From Nocardiopsis trehalosi NBRC 14201 (lineage in GTDB: Bacteria; Actinomycetota; Actinomycetes; Streptosporangiales; Streptosporangiaceae): a DNA stretch of 60,868 bases. Below the pieces are notes generated by a model, which was not told where the DNA came from, made no database searches, and saw only the letters and a list, made by a program, of their open reading frames with translations. Below are positions 25,140 to 34,195 of this stretch, in pieces. The stretch spans positions 1-60,868 of the forward strand of contig NZ_BCRK01000013.1 in the NCBI RefSeq assembly GCF_001552555.1, given 5' to 3'. Within the stretch, counting starts at the first letter, position 1, and the number at the start of each line of letters is the position of its first letter. A program made the position numbers and the translations under genes.

Positions 25140-25943
25140 TCAGACCCGGAGCACCCCCTCGCTGACCGTGACGGCGGTGCCGCCGATGCGGACCCGGCCG
25201 GGGGTGCCGGCGGGGAGGTCGACGTCGACCAGGCCGCCTCTGGCCGAGCACTGGCGGGCCGTGAACGCGGTGCGGCCGAGGCGGTCGGCCCAGTAGGGCG
25301 CCAGAACGGTGTGGGCGCTGCCGGTGACCGGGTCCTCGGGGACGCCGACGTTGGGGGCGAAGAAGCGCGACACCACGGCGTAGGGGGCGCCGTCGTCGGC
25401 GCGCGCCGTGGCGATGACCCCGCGACCGGGCAGGGCGGCGAGCGCGGCGGGGTCGGGGGCGAGGTGGCGGACCGCGCGCTCGGAGTCGAGTTCGGCCAGG
25501 AGGTCGCCGGTGCCCGCGGTGCCGGCCCAGCGCGGGGCCGCGCCCAGAGCGGCGGCGAGCCCGGCCGGGGGGTCGGCGGCGACGGGCGGGTGCGCCGGGA
25601 AGTCCATCCACAGCCGGTGGTCGGCCGGGGTGACGGTGAGGACCCCGCTGCGGGTGGCGAACCGCAGGGGTCCGGCGGCGCCGTCCTCGGCGAGCGCGTG
25701 GGCGGTGGCGAGGGTGGCGTGGCCGCACAGGTCGACCTCGGTGGCGGGGGTGAACCAGCGGAGGCGGTAGTCGGCGTCGGGGCCGGGGTGGGGTTCGGCG
25801 AACGCGGTCTCGGAGAGCGCGAACTCGGCGGCGACGGCCTGCGCCCACGCGTCGTCGTAGCCGCCGTCGAGCACGAGGACGGCGGCGGGGTTGCCGGTGA
25901 AGGGACGGTCGGCGAAGGCGTCCACGACGCGGAAGCGGGTCAT
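25140..25943 (-). CDS. PhzF-family isomerase
   Basis: 267 residues. Family features: RFRVVDAFADRPFTGNPAAV at the N-terminus, catalytic Glu in ALSETAF (about 45), DLCGHATLATAHAL, and VPEDPVTGSAHTVLAPYW near 215. PhzF proteins have a diaminopimelate-epimerase fold; the founding member isomerises an intermediate of phenazine biosynthesis. No other phenazine gene is nearby, so this is a generic family member of unknown substrate. Confidence 0.88.
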   Translation of the reverse strand: MTRFRVVDAFADRPFTGNPAAVLVLDGGYDDAWAQAVAAEFALSETAFAEPHPGPDADYRLRWFTPATEVDLCGHATLATAHALAEDGAAGPLRFATRSGVLTVTPADHRLWMDFPAHPPVAADPPAGLAAALGAAPRWAGTAGTGDLLAELDSERAVRHLAPDPAALAALPGRGVIATARADDGAPYAVVSRFFAPNVGVPEDPVTGSAHTVLAPYWADRLGRTAFTARQCSARGGLVDVDLPAGTPGRVRIGGTAVTVSEGVLRV

Positions 25944-26638
25944 ACGTCCACGCTAGCCACCTCCGGCCGGCGCCGCCGCCCCGGTTCGGTGGCCTGTGGA
26001 AAACCCCGACCGAACGGCGCGGGGCCGACGGCGTTCGCGGGGCGGTGCGCCCGCCGTGCGGCCGGACGCCCGCGCTAGACCCGGCCGGGCGCGTCCGCCC
26101 CCGGCGACCGCGCCCGCACGCGGACACGACCGCCCGGCCACGGAACCGGCGCCCGGACAGCGGCGGCGGGTGGGCGGCCGCCCATGGCCCGACGCGGCCA
26201 AAGGTGCGGTGCCCCTCGGCGACGCCGCCGGCTCCGGGCCCCGGGGTGGAACCGACCACGGCCGTGGGAGGCCGCCGTCCGCGAACACGGCCGTCCCCCT
26301 CCCGACCGGCGCCCGAGCGCGGACAGCCGGTGGAGCGGCGACCCCGGCGGCCCGGGGCGCCGGGTGGCGCGGGGCGGAGCGGTCGGGCGCCCGGTTCACC
26401 GGAGCGGGGCGGTCGGGAGTGGTGTGCGGCACGCGGTGGGGTGGGCGGGCACGGGGAGGCGGTGCCGTTCGTTGGATCGGGTGCGGTTCCCGGGTGGCGG
26501 CAGGTGCCGTGACCGCCCGTCAGGGGTAAGTCAGGGGTGTGCCCTGATGTGCCGGCGGCGCCCCGGAGGCATCCTGGGAGACGTCGGGCCCGTGCGCACC
26601 CGCGCGGCGGGTGCCGCTCACCGATCGAAGGAGCAGAC
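25944..26638. other. 695 bp gap without a recognised gene
   Basis: Extremely GC-rich; open frames here give low-complexity Arg/Ala/Gly/Pro translations and no family match. Near its end a direct repeat GTCAGGGGT (26519-26527 and 26530-26538) is followed by a partly complementary GCCCTGA (26541-26547), which may be an operator for the gene at 26639. Confidence 0.4.
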
Positions 26639-27070
26639 ATGACGCTGGAGCGCGGCAACGCATTCACTCCCGTCGCCTCGGCGACGATGATCTGGCCCTG
26701 GGGCACGGCGCTGGCGGCCGGAGCCGTCTCCGGCGTCGCGTCCTTCCTGCTGACCGGCCTCTCCCTGTCCAGCGGACTGACCACCGCCATCTTCTTCTTC
26801 GCGCTGGTCGGGGGCGGTGTGGCGCTGCTCGGTTCCAAGGGCGACCGCCGCGCCCGGCGCTACGCCGGCCAGTACCCGTGGCGCTTCGCCGCCGCCCCCG
26901 CGGCGGTCGGCGGCGCTGGCACGGCCGTGGTCACCTACGCCGGGATGCTGCTCGCCGGCGCCCCGATCGCCGGCCTGCTGGCCGCGGCGTGGGCCGGGCT
27001 GGGCACCGCGGCACTCATCTGGGTCATTCTCGGCATCATCGGCATGGTCGCCGGGAACAAGTCCGCCTAA
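26639..27070 (+). CDS. Small four-helix membrane protein
   Basis: 143 residues with four predicted membrane helices: ALAAGAVSGVASFLLTGLSL, TTAIFFFALVGGGVALLG, a helix in PAAVGGAGTAVVTYAGMLLA, and AALIWVILGIIGMVAG. A basic loop (KGDRRARRYAGQYPWR) lies in the middle. GAAGGAG precedes the ATG by about seven bases. No family recognised; the gap upstream carries a short direct repeat that may regulate it. Confidence 0.7.
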   Translation: MTLERGNAFTPVASATMIWPWGTALAAGAVSGVASFLLTGLSLSSGLTTAIFFFALVGGGVALLGSKGDRRARRYAGQYPWRFAAAPAAVGGAGTAVVTYAGMLLAGAPIAGLLAAAWAGLGTAALIWVILGIIGMVAGNKSA

Positions 27071-27128
27071 GCTCGGTGTTCCACCGCACCATGGGCACTT
27101 TTTTCGGACGGGAACGACCACGCTTTCT

Positions 27129-27953
27129 ATGACAACCGAAGCTCGTCGCAAGATGGTCGAGCGGGTCCGCGGGCTCCTCCGGATGGCGGAGGACCCCGCG
27201 GTCACCGACGCCGAGAGCCAGGCGTTCACCGCCAAGGCCGCCGAACTGATGACCCGGCACGCCATCGCCGAGGCCGAGGCGCGGGCGCAGCGGGGCGAGG
27301 CCGCCGAGTCCGTGACCCGGCTGGACTTCCCGGTCTCGGGGGTCGGCGGGCACGGGAAGGCGCGGGTCAAGGCGCTCGCGGGGATCGCGGCCGCCTACGG
27401 CTGCCAGTCGGCGGTGCGGGGCAACACCTCCGCCAACACCGAGCGCACCCTCATCATCGTCGGCACGGCGACGGCGCTCGACGCGCTGCGGGTGCTGCTG
27501 CCGTCGATCACCATGCAGATGGAGGCGTCCGCGCGGTTCACCGCGCGCGAGCACGTCGCCAACCTGCGCGAGCTGCGCAACTACGACCGTTCGGCGCTGG
27601 CCACCGAGCGCAGCCGCTTCTACCGGTCGTTCATCCGCGCCTACGGGTACGCGGTGGCCGAGCGCATCCGCGAGTTCCGCGCCCGGCTGAGCGCCGATCC
27701 GGAGCCGGGTGGCGCCGGCGAGTCGTCCGGCGGTGAGGCGCCGCGCGGCGCCGAGGTCGTGCTGCGCACCGACGTCGACCGCGTGCAGGAGGAGTTCCAG
27801 AAGCGGTTCCCGCAGCTGCGCCCCACGCGCCCCGAACGCACCCACCACCGGGCCGGGTACCGGGCGGGGTACCTGCGGGGGCGCCGGGCCGAACTGGGCA
27901 TGGAGACCGCCGTGGGCGGCGGCGGCACCTCGTCCCTGCCCGACGCGGAATAG
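27129..27953 (+). CDS. DUF2786 protein
   Basis: 274 residues. The N-terminal 40 residues (KMVERVRGLLRMAEDPAVTD, SQAFTAKAAELMTRHAIAEA) are the DUF2786 signature. The middle has a conserved LRELRNYDRSALATERSRFY segment and AYGYAVAERIREFRARL; the C-terminus is basic. The domain occurs in bacteria and phages and has no known activity. No ribosome binding site is visible before ATG 27129. The following gap carries DnaA boxes. Confidence 0.85.
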   Translation: MTTEARRKMVERVRGLLRMAEDPAVTDAESQAFTAKAAELMTRHAIAEAEARAQRGEAAESVTRLDFPVSGVGGHGKARVKALAGIAAAYGCQSAVRGNTSANTERTLIIVGTATALDALRVLLPSITMQMEASARFTAREHVANLRELRNYDRSALATERSRFYRSFIRAYGYAVAERIREFRARLSADPEPGGAGESSGGEAPRGAEVVLRTDVDRVQEEFQKRFPQLRPTRPERTHHRAGYRAGYLRGRRAELGMETAVGGGGTSSLPDAE

Positions 27954-28348
27954 CCGGGCCGCGCCCCGGCTTTCCCGTCCACATTTCCCCAACTTCGTCC
28001 CCTGCCTCCTGTGGATAATCTGTGGATAAGTTGGGGATAAGCGGCGGAAAAGCGGGAGCGGCCAGAACAGCCTGTGGATAAACCACGTTTTCGCGCTTCT
28101 TTCCCCCGTCGGCCCGGCCGTCGCGGCCCCCTCTGCGGCCGCCAGCGGATTCTTCGGGATGAACCGGGCAGACCATCCGGCGGGTGACGGCCGGACGAAC
28201 ATTCGGCCCCTCCCGGAGGACGGTTCGGCCCGCCCCGGATTCCGTTCTCCCCGCGTGCGGATATCCCACTTCCCGGCAATTCGAGGTGACGTGGATCACT
28301 CGACGGGGAAAGCTGGGGGGAGGACCGCCGACGAGGAAGCCAGCACAG
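27954..28348. promoter_or_regulatory. Intergenic DnaA-box cluster
   Basis: Three perfect copies of TGTGGATAA (complement of TTATCCACA) at 28010-28018, 28021-28029 and 28073-28081, all in one orientation, plus a one-mismatch copy at 28032-28040. The first two are separated by two bases. The rest of the 395 bp gap holds no recognisable gene. Too few boxes and no dnaA for a standard actinobacterial oriC; a DnaA-regulated promoter or titration site is more likely. Confidence 0.7.
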
Positions 28349-28774
28349 ATGATCTCAGCCACGCTGCTGCGGCCGTTCCACGGCCACCGCACCGCCCTGC
28401 TCACCACGTACCGACGCGACGGCCTGACCTGCGTGAACACCCCGGTGAACATCGTCATCGACGGCGGCCGGGTACTGTTCGGCGTCTGGGCGGATTCCGG
28501 CGAGGCCGACCGCCTCCGCCACCACCCGCAGGCCGACCTGCGGCCGTGCACCTTCCGCGGCGAGCCGGTGGGTCGGCCCATCCGCGGCGAGGTCCGGCTG
28601 CTCGACGGCGCCGACGAGCAGCACGCGGCGCGGCTGCTCCTGGTGCGCCACCCGTTCCGCCGCTGGGCCGTCCCGTTCTCGCAGCGCCTGCTGCGCCAGC
28701 GGACCCTGCACTACGCGCTCGTACCCGCCGACGGCAGCGCCGACGTCGAGAACATGGAGGGCTGCCCCGACTGA
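28349..28774 (+). CDS. PPOX-class F420-type oxidoreductase (Rv2061-like)
   Basis: 141 residues, split-barrel fold. TALLTTYRRDGLTCVNTPVN and VLFGVWADSGEADRLRHHPQ match the small Rv2061-type branch of pyridoxamine-phosphate-oxidase-like proteins that use F420 or bind flavin. GAGGAAG lies eight bases before ATG 28349. The DnaA-box group is about 270 bp upstream. Substrate unknown. Confidence 0.85.
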   Translation: MISATLLRPFHGHRTALLTTYRRDGLTCVNTPVNIVIDGGRVLFGVWADSGEADRLRHHPQADLRPCTFRGEPVGRPIRGEVRLLDGADEQHAARLLLVRHPFRRWAVPFSQRLLRQRTLHYALVPADGSADVENMEGCPD

Positions 28775-28894
28775 CCGCCGCCCGGGGCGCGCGGGAGGGC
28801 CGACCCGCCCGTTCGCCTCGGCCGGCGTGTCCCCGCCCCGCGCGGGCCGGCCGCCGGGACGGGGGTGCGCGGGGCGGAACAGGACGCCTGCGGC

Positions 28895-30040
28895 CTAGGA
28901 CACCCGCAGCGGCATGACGAGGTAGCGGAAGTCGGGTTCGGCGCCGTCGTCCTCGGGGTCGTCGGTGATCACGACGGGCTTGGTGGGCTGGGTGAACCGC
29001 AGATGGGCCGTTGCGGTGGGGACCGCACCCAGCCCGTCGAGCAGGTACTCGTGGCTGAACGCCACGCGCATGGGCTCGCCCTCGTAGTGGGCCTCCAGCG
29101 CCTCGACGGCCTGGGCGTCGTCGCCCGATCCGGCCTCCAGCAGCACCTGCCCGGCGGTGAAGGAGAGCCGCACCGGGGTGGAGCGGTCGGCCACGAGCGC
29201 CACGCGCTTGACCGCTTCGAGCAGCGGCGCGGTGGCGACCCGGGCGCGGGCCGCGGCCTCGGCGGGGAAGCGGGACGCGTAGGTGACGAAGTCGCTGTCG
29301 ATGAGCCGGGTGGTGGTGCGCCGCCCGTTGTTGTCGAAGCCGATCATGCCCTCGCCCTGGGCCGTGCCGTCCGCCGCGGCCGCCGACAGGGCGATGTCGA
29401 CGTTGCCGCCGGGCACCAGCGACCGCGCGAGGTCGTGCAGCGTGCGGGCGGGCACCAGCGCCTCGGCGGTGAGGTCGGGCGTCTCGGGGCGCCACCACAG
29501 GCGGCGGACGGCGATCCGGTAGCGGTCGGTGGCGGCCAGGGTGAGGGTGTCGCCGTCGAACACGAGGTCGACGCCGGTGAGCATGGGCAGGGTGTCGTCG
29601 CGGCTGGCCGCGGGGACCACCTGGCGCACCGCGGCGGCGAAGGCGTCGGCGGGCAGCCCGCCGGAGGTGCGCGGCATGGCGGGCAGCGCGGGGTAGTCCT
29701 CGATCGGCAGGGTCAGCAGGGTGAACCGGGCGCTGCCGCAGGTGACGAGCACGCGGGCGCCGTCGACCGCGACGTCAACGGGTGCGGGCGGCAGGTTGCG
29801 GGCGATCTCGGCGAGCAGCCGGCCCGACACCAGGACGGCGCCGGGCTCCTGGGTGTCGACGTCGACCTGGGCCCGCGCGGAGACCTCGTAGTCGAAGCTC
29901 GACAGGCGCAGCGGGGCGTCGCCGCCGGGCAGCTCCAGCCGCATGCCCGCCAGCACCGGGACCGCCGGACGCGCGGGCAGCGCACGGGCGGTCCAGGCCA
30001 CGGCCTCGGCGAACGCGTCGCGGTCGACTCGGAATCTCAC
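28895..30040 (-). CDS. DNA polymerase III beta subunit (sliding clamp) paralogue
   Basis: 381 residues, three clamp domains. VRFRVDRDAFAEAVAWTARA opens domain 1; LPIEDYPALPAMP and DTLPMLTGVDLVFDGDTLTL mark domain 2; LLEAVKRVALVADRSTPVRL domain 3; the C-terminal YLVMPLRVS matches the usual Y-x-x-MP-x-R end. GTG start with GGAGG six bases upstream. Clamps hold the polymerase on DNA. It sits between a PPOX protein and a thioesterase rather than dnaA and recF, so it is probably a second copy rather than the essential dnaN. Confidence 0.88.
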   Translation of the reverse strand: MRFRVDRDAFAEAVAWTARALPARPAVPVLAGMRLELPGGDAPLRLSSFDYEVSARAQVDVDTQEPGAVLVSGRLLAEIARNLPPAPVDVAVDGARVLVTCGSARFTLLTLPIEDYPALPAMPRTSGGLPADAFAAAVRQVVPAASRDDTLPMLTGVDLVFDGDTLTLAATDRYRIAVRRLWWRPETPDLTAEALVPARTLHDLARSLVPGGNVDIALSAAAADGTAQGEGMIGFDNNGRRTTTRLIDSDFVTYASRFPAEAAARARVATAPLLEAVKRVALVADRSTPVRLSFTAGQVLLEAGSGDDAQAVEALEAHYEGEPMRVAFSHEYLLDGLGAVPTATAHLRFTQPTKPVVITDDPEDDGAEPDFRYLVMPLRVS

Positions 30041-30155
30041 GGCGCCTCCAGGTGAATCGCGTCCGGACCGCACACGCCGGACTGCCCGTCACCGTACCCA
30101 GCGCGGACGACATTCCCGCGGACCGGCGCGGAGCGGGCGACCGGCCCCCGGCGGG

Positions 30156-30623
30156 TCAGCCGCGCTGGGGCTTCAGGGTCCAGGTGACGGTCATGGCGCC
30201 GGTGGGGGTGCCGTCGGTGGTGCGCAGCTCGATCGCGACGGGGAACTCGGGCCGCTTCCCGGCGTCGAGGTCGGCGAGCACCTCGGAGCGGGGGCGGCCG
30301 AGGCGCGCCTCGGCGAGGACGTCGCCCATGGCGAGCTTGCGGTAGTGGATCTCGGCGCGCACGGCGAGGGGGACGGCGCGGTCGAGGACGTCGCCGAAGG
30401 AGGCGAGGACGATGGCGCCGGACGCCGACTCGGCGAGGGTGAACATGGCCCCGGCGTGCGGGCCGCCGACGTGGTTCTGGTGCTCGGGGACGTCGGGCAG
30501 GCGCAGGACGGCGCGGTCGTGTTCGAGTTCGACGAACTCCACGCCGAGCGTCCGAGCGAACGGGATCGCGGCGAGGAAGCCGGCCTTGACCATTTCCGCC
30601 GTTTCGGCGTTCATCGTTGCCAT
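30156..30623 (-). CDS. Hotdog-fold thioesterase (DUF4442/PaaI-like)
   Basis: 155 residues. AIPFARTLGVEFVELEHDRA, then NHVGGPHAGAMFTLAESASG with the HAG(A)xFTLAE motif that forms the hotdog central helix, and YRKLAMGDVLAEARLG. These are features of acyl-CoA thioesterases of the DUF4442 branch. Divergent from the antiporter gene with about 130 bp between them. Natural acyl group unknown. Confidence 0.85.
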   Translation of the reverse strand: MATMNAETAEMVKAGFLAAIPFARTLGVEFVELEHDRAVLRLPDVPEHQNHVGGPHAGAMFTLAESASGAIVLASFGDVLDRAVPLAVRAEIHYRKLAMGDVLAEARLGRPRSEVLADLDAGKRPEFPVAIELRTTDGTPTGAMTVTWTLKPQRG

Positions 30624-30754
30624 GCCGGATATGTTACTTGCGGGTAATGCCGCGTGGCCAGCCCCGCGCCTCCCCGGTGCGCGGCCGGGTCCGGTCTATG
30701 CTGACGTGGCGCCCGTCGGCCCGGGGGACGGCCGGGGCGCGCGGGCGCGACGAC

Positions 30755-32746
30755 ATGACCCTGGCGGCGGAGCAGACACCCGGCTACCTCACTCCGGTGG
30801 TGGTCCTGCTGTGCGCGGCGGCGGTGATCGGCTACCTCAGCACGCGGCTGCGGGTGGTGCCCATCGTCGGCTTCCTGCTCGCCGGGGTGGCGATCGGCCC
30901 GCACCAGCTGGGCCTGGTCGGCACCACCGACGCCGTCGAGGCCGCCGCCGACATCGGGGTCATCCTCCTCCTCTTCACCATCGGCATCGAATTCAGCCTG
31001 GAGCGGCTGGCCGCCATCCGCACCGCCGTGGTCGTCGGCGGGGGGCTCCAGGTGGTCCTGGCCACGGCCGCCACCGCGGGCCTGGTCGCGGCGTTCGGCG
31101 CCGACTGGCGGACCGCCGTGTTCACCGGCTTCCTGGTGGCGCTGTCGTCGACGGCGATCGTGCTCAAGGTGCTCGACGCCTCCGGCCGCACCACCTCCGT
31201 GCTGGGCCGCTCCGCGCTGGCGACGCTCGTCTTCCAGGACCTCGCCGTGGTGCTCATGGTGCTGCTCGTCCCCGTTCTGGGCGGCTCCGGGGAGACCCCC
31301 GGGCACATCGCCCGCGCGCTCGGCACAGCGGCGGCCGTCCTCGTCCTCGTCCTGGTGGTGGCGCGGCGGGTCATGCCCCCGCTGCTGGAGCGGGTGGCCC
31401 GCACCTGCTCGCCAGAGGTGTTCCTGCTGACGGTGGTCGCCATCGGCATGGGCACCGCCTACCTCACCTCGCTGGCCGGGGTCAGCGTGGCGCTCGGCGC
31501 GTTCCTCGCCGGGCTGGTCGTCAGCGAGTCGCGGCACAGCTCGCACGCCCTCGGCGAGGTGCTGCCGCTGCAGATCCTGTTCAGCGCGACGTTCTTCGTC
31601 TCCATCGGCATGCTGCTCGACCTGCGGGCCCTGGCCCGGCTGTGGTGGCTGGTGCTCCTCCTCGCCCTGGCCGTGGTCGCCGTCAAGGCCGTGACCGGCG
31701 CCGCCGCGCTGGCCGCGCTGCGGGTGGGCCTGCCCACGGCCGCCGCCGGCGGACTGCTCCTCGCGCAGATCGGCGAGTTCTCCTTCGTGCTGCAGCGCTC
31801 GGGCGCCGAACTCGGGCTGCGCCCCGCCGGGCTGGGGGCCGACGGCGAGCAGGTGCTGATCGCCGTCACCGTCCTGCTGATGACCGCCACCCCGGCCCTC
31901 GCCGCGCTCGGCGACCGCGTCGCCCGGTGGGCCGGCACGCCGCGCGCGGGGCACCGCACGCCGTCGGCCGCCGCCACCCCCGACGGCGCCGCTCCGACGG
32001 CCGGGGGCGGGCCCGTCCTGGTCTCCGGGTGGGGGCCGGTGGCCGCGGGGCTCGCCGAGGAGCTGCGCGGACGCGGGGTGCCGGTCACCGTCACCACGCT
32101 CGGCCCCGACCTCGGTGCCGAGGCCGAGGCCGCCGGGCACACCGTCGTCCGCGGCGACCCCCTGCACGGCAACATCCTGGCCGAGGCCGGTCTGCACGGC
32201 GCCCGCGCCGTCGTCGTCTGCGAGAACACCGACGAGGAGACCGCGCGCATCGCCGCCGTCGTGGCCCGTCTGGCGCCCGGGGTACCCATCGTCGCCCGGC
32301 CCGTGGACGCCGCCGACCCCGCGCGGCTCGCGGCGGCGGGCGCCGACCGGGTCGTGGACACCCCGGGCACCGTCGTCCGCGCGCTGACCGCCGCCGTCCT
32401 GGACCGGATCGGCGTCGCCCCGGTCGCCCCCGACGACCACCCCGACCCGGCCGCCGTGGTCGCGTTCGCGCCCGAACCGGCCGACGCCTGCCCGCACACC
32501 GGGGCCATCCGGCCCGTGCTGCCCAGCGGCCCCGGTTGCGCCGACTGCATGCGCCGCGGCGAGCGGGAGTGGGTCCACCTGCTCACCTGCCTGACCTGCG
32601 GGCACGTCGGCTGCTGCGACTCCTCCCCGCAGCGCCACGCCGACGCGCACGCCCGCGCCGCCGACCACCCCGTCGCCGCCTCCGCCGAACCCGGCGACAC
32701 CTGGGCCTGGTGCTACATCGACGCCCGGGAACTGCGCCCCCGCTGA
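30755..32746 (+). CDS. CPA2 cation/proton antiporter with RCK and UBP-type zinc finger
   Basis: 663 residues. Residues about 10-395 are a KefB-type membrane domain (VGFLLAGVAIGPHQLGLVGT, DIGVILLLFTIGIEFSLERL, FQDLAVVLMVLL, GAFLAGLVVSESRHSSHALG). Residues about 415-555 form a TrkA-N/RCK domain, though the GxGxxG loop is degenerate (GWGPVAAGLAEELRG). The last about 85 residues are a UBP-type zinc finger (CADCMRRGEREWVHLLTCLT, CGHVGCCDSSPQRHADAHA, WAWCYID). The fusion of antiporter and UBP finger is unusual; the finger may sense or bind a partner. ATG 30755 lacks a strong ribosome binding site. Confidence 0.88.
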   Translation: MTLAAEQTPGYLTPVVVLLCAAAVIGYLSTRLRVVPIVGFLLAGVAIGPHQLGLVGTTDAVEAAADIGVILLLFTIGIEFSLERLAAIRTAVVVGGGLQVVLATAATAGLVAAFGADWRTAVFTGFLVALSSTAIVLKVLDASGRTTSVLGRSALATLVFQDLAVVLMVLLVPVLGGSGETPGHIARALGTAAAVLVLVLVVARRVMPPLLERVARTCSPEVFLLTVVAIGMGTAYLTSLAGVSVALGAFLAGLVVSESRHSSHALGEVLPLQILFSATFFVSIGMLLDLRALARLWWLVLLLALAVVAVKAVTGAAALAALRVGLPTAAAGGLLLAQIGEFSFVLQRSGAELGLRPAGLGADGEQVLIAVTVLLMTATPALAALGDRVARWAGTPRAGHRTPSAAATPDGAAPTAGGGPVLVSGWGPVAAGLAEELRGRGVPVTVTTLGPDLGAEAEAAGHTVVRGDPLHGNILAEAGLHGARAVVVCENTDEETARIAAVVARLAPGVPIVARPVDAADPARLAAAGADRVVDTPGTVVRALTAAVLDRIGVAPVAPDDHPDPAAVVAFAPEPADACPHTGAIRPVLPSGPGCADCMRRGEREWVHLLTCLTCGHVGCCDSSPQRHADAHARAADHPVAASAEPGDTWAWCYIDARELRPR

Positions 32747-32764
32747 CCCGTCGGGCGCCCGGGC

Positions 32765-32962
32765 CTATCCGGGCCGGGTGATGTCGACCATCCAGGTGAC
32801 CCCGAACCGGTCGACGAGCGAGCCGGCCTCGCCGCCTCAGGACTGCTTCTCCAGGGGCAGCGTGATGGTGCCGCCGACGGACAGCCTCGCGAAGTGGTCG
32901 CGGAGTCCGGCGTCGTCGCCGGAGAGGAAGACCGCGGCGCTGTTGCCCCAGGTGTAGGGCAT
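32765..32962 (-). pseudogene. Decayed VOC/PhnB-like gene remnant
   Basis: The reading frame contains GNSAAVFLSGDDAGLRDHFA, SVGGTITLPLEKQS, an in-frame TGA at 32834-32836, then GGEAGSLVDRFGVTWMVDI. In intact family members the codon at the stop position is Trp of Q-x-WGD, so TGG has become TGA. The usual first 75 residues are also missing. It lies beside a WYL regulator, a frequent partner of such genes. Confidence 0.75.
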
Positions 32963-33081
32963 CCCCTCCCTCAACGGGCACCGCCAGCCGTCCGGGTCCC
33001 GACCGCGACCCGGGCCAGGACAGGCGGGACGGGGCGGGAAACCCGGGTGGCGCGTGCGGTCCGCCGTCCACGAGCGGCGCC

Positions 33082-34050
33082 TCAGGCGGGTGGGGCCCCC
33101 GCTGCGGCGGTGGTGGCGTGGGTGCCGAGTTCGCGGAGGCGGGCCACCAGTTCCGGCGGGGCCTCCTCGATCTCGAAGGGCACCCCGATGTAGAGGACCG
33201 ACAGCGCCAGCCAGTCCACCGTCTCAGCGCCGAACCGGAGCACGCAGGCGCCGTCGCCGACCGGCTCCAGGACGCCGCCGGTGGGCAACCGGTCGGCCAC
33301 CGCCTCGGCCGGGGCGCGCAGCACCACGCGGGCCGTGTAGGGGAACGCGATGGCGTCCATGGCCGCCGCGACGTAGGCGGCGAGGTCGGCGTGCGGCGGT
33401 TCGCGCGGGGTGAACCGCGCCGTGCGCGCGGGGACGCCGCCCATGCGGTCGACCCGGAACGTGCGCCAGTCGGCGCGGTCGGTGTCCCAGGCGACGAGGT
33501 ACCAGTACCGGTCGGTGCAGACCAGGCCGTAGGGCTCGACCTCGCGCCGGCTCCGCTCACCCCGGCGCGCCAGGTAGTCGAACCGGAGGCGGTAGTGGTC
33601 GCGGCGGGCGGACGCCACGGTGGTGAGCAGCTCCGGGTCGACCGCCACGGGCGTGCCGGCGAGCGGCACCACCGCCGCGTGCAGCGCGCCCACCCGGACG
33701 CGCAGCCGCGCGGGCAGCACCTGCTCCAGTTTGGCGAGGGCGCGGCGGGAGGTCTCCTCGATGCCCGCGACAGTCCCCCGGGCGGCGGTGCGCAGGCCGA
33801 CCGCCACCGCCACCGCCTCGTCGTCGTCCAGCAGCAGCGGGGGCATGGCGGCGCCCGCGCGCAGCCGGTAGCCCCCGGCGGTGCCCGTGGTGCCGTCGAC
33901 GGGGTAGCCGAGTTCGCGCAGGCGCTCGACGTCGCGGCGCAGGGTGCGCGGGCTCACCCCGAGCCGGTCGGCCAGCTCCGCGCCGGGCCAGTCGCGCCGG
34001 CCCTGCATCAGGGAGAGCAGGCGCAGCAGTCGTCCGGACACCCCACTCAT
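33082..34050 (-). CDS. WYL-domain transcriptional regulator
   Basis: 322 residues. The N-terminal HTH_11 domain reads RLLRLLSLMQGRRDWPGAEL, ADRLGVSPRTLRRDVERLRE, followed by GYPVDGTTGTAGGYRLRAG. The WYL domain spans about 140-225 (YGLVCTDRYWYLVAWDTDRA, FRVDRMGG), and a WCX-like C-terminal segment follows. WYL proteins sense ligands such as single-stranded DNA or small molecules. The adjacent VOC-type remnant may have been its target gene. Confidence 0.9.
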   Translation of the reverse strand: MSGVSGRLLRLLSLMQGRRDWPGAELADRLGVSPRTLRRDVERLRELGYPVDGTTGTAGGYRLRAGAAMPPLLLDDDEAVAVAVGLRTAARGTVAGIEETSRRALAKLEQVLPARLRVRVGALHAAVVPLAGTPVAVDPELLTTVASARRDHYRLRFDYLARRGERSRREVEPYGLVCTDRYWYLVAWDTDRADWRTFRVDRMGGVPARTARFTPREPPHADLAAYVAAAMDAIAFPYTARVVLRAPAEAVADRLPTGGVLEPVGDGACVLRFGAETVDWLALSVLYIGVPFEIEEAPPELVARLRELGTHATTAAAGAPPA

Positions 34051-34195
34051 GCCCCCAGCATGCCACCGGCGGCCCCCGGCTCCGGGCCGCGCACGGCCGC
34101 ATCCGGCCGTTCGCGCAGGTTGAGGAACGGAACCGGTGCGCATGGCGTCCCAATCTGCGAAGGTCGGTCGTACCGCCCGATCGTGAGGAGGACGT

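Noticed and set aside
25996-26529. 177-residue plus-strand frame in the empty region
   Set aside because: Arg/Ala/Gly/Pro-rich translation typical of GC-rich noncoding DNA, no family match and no ribosome binding site.
28010-28081. Full chromosomal replication origin at the DnaA boxes
   Set aside because: Actinobacterial origins have many more boxes and flank dnaA and dnaN; here only four are present and dnaA is absent.
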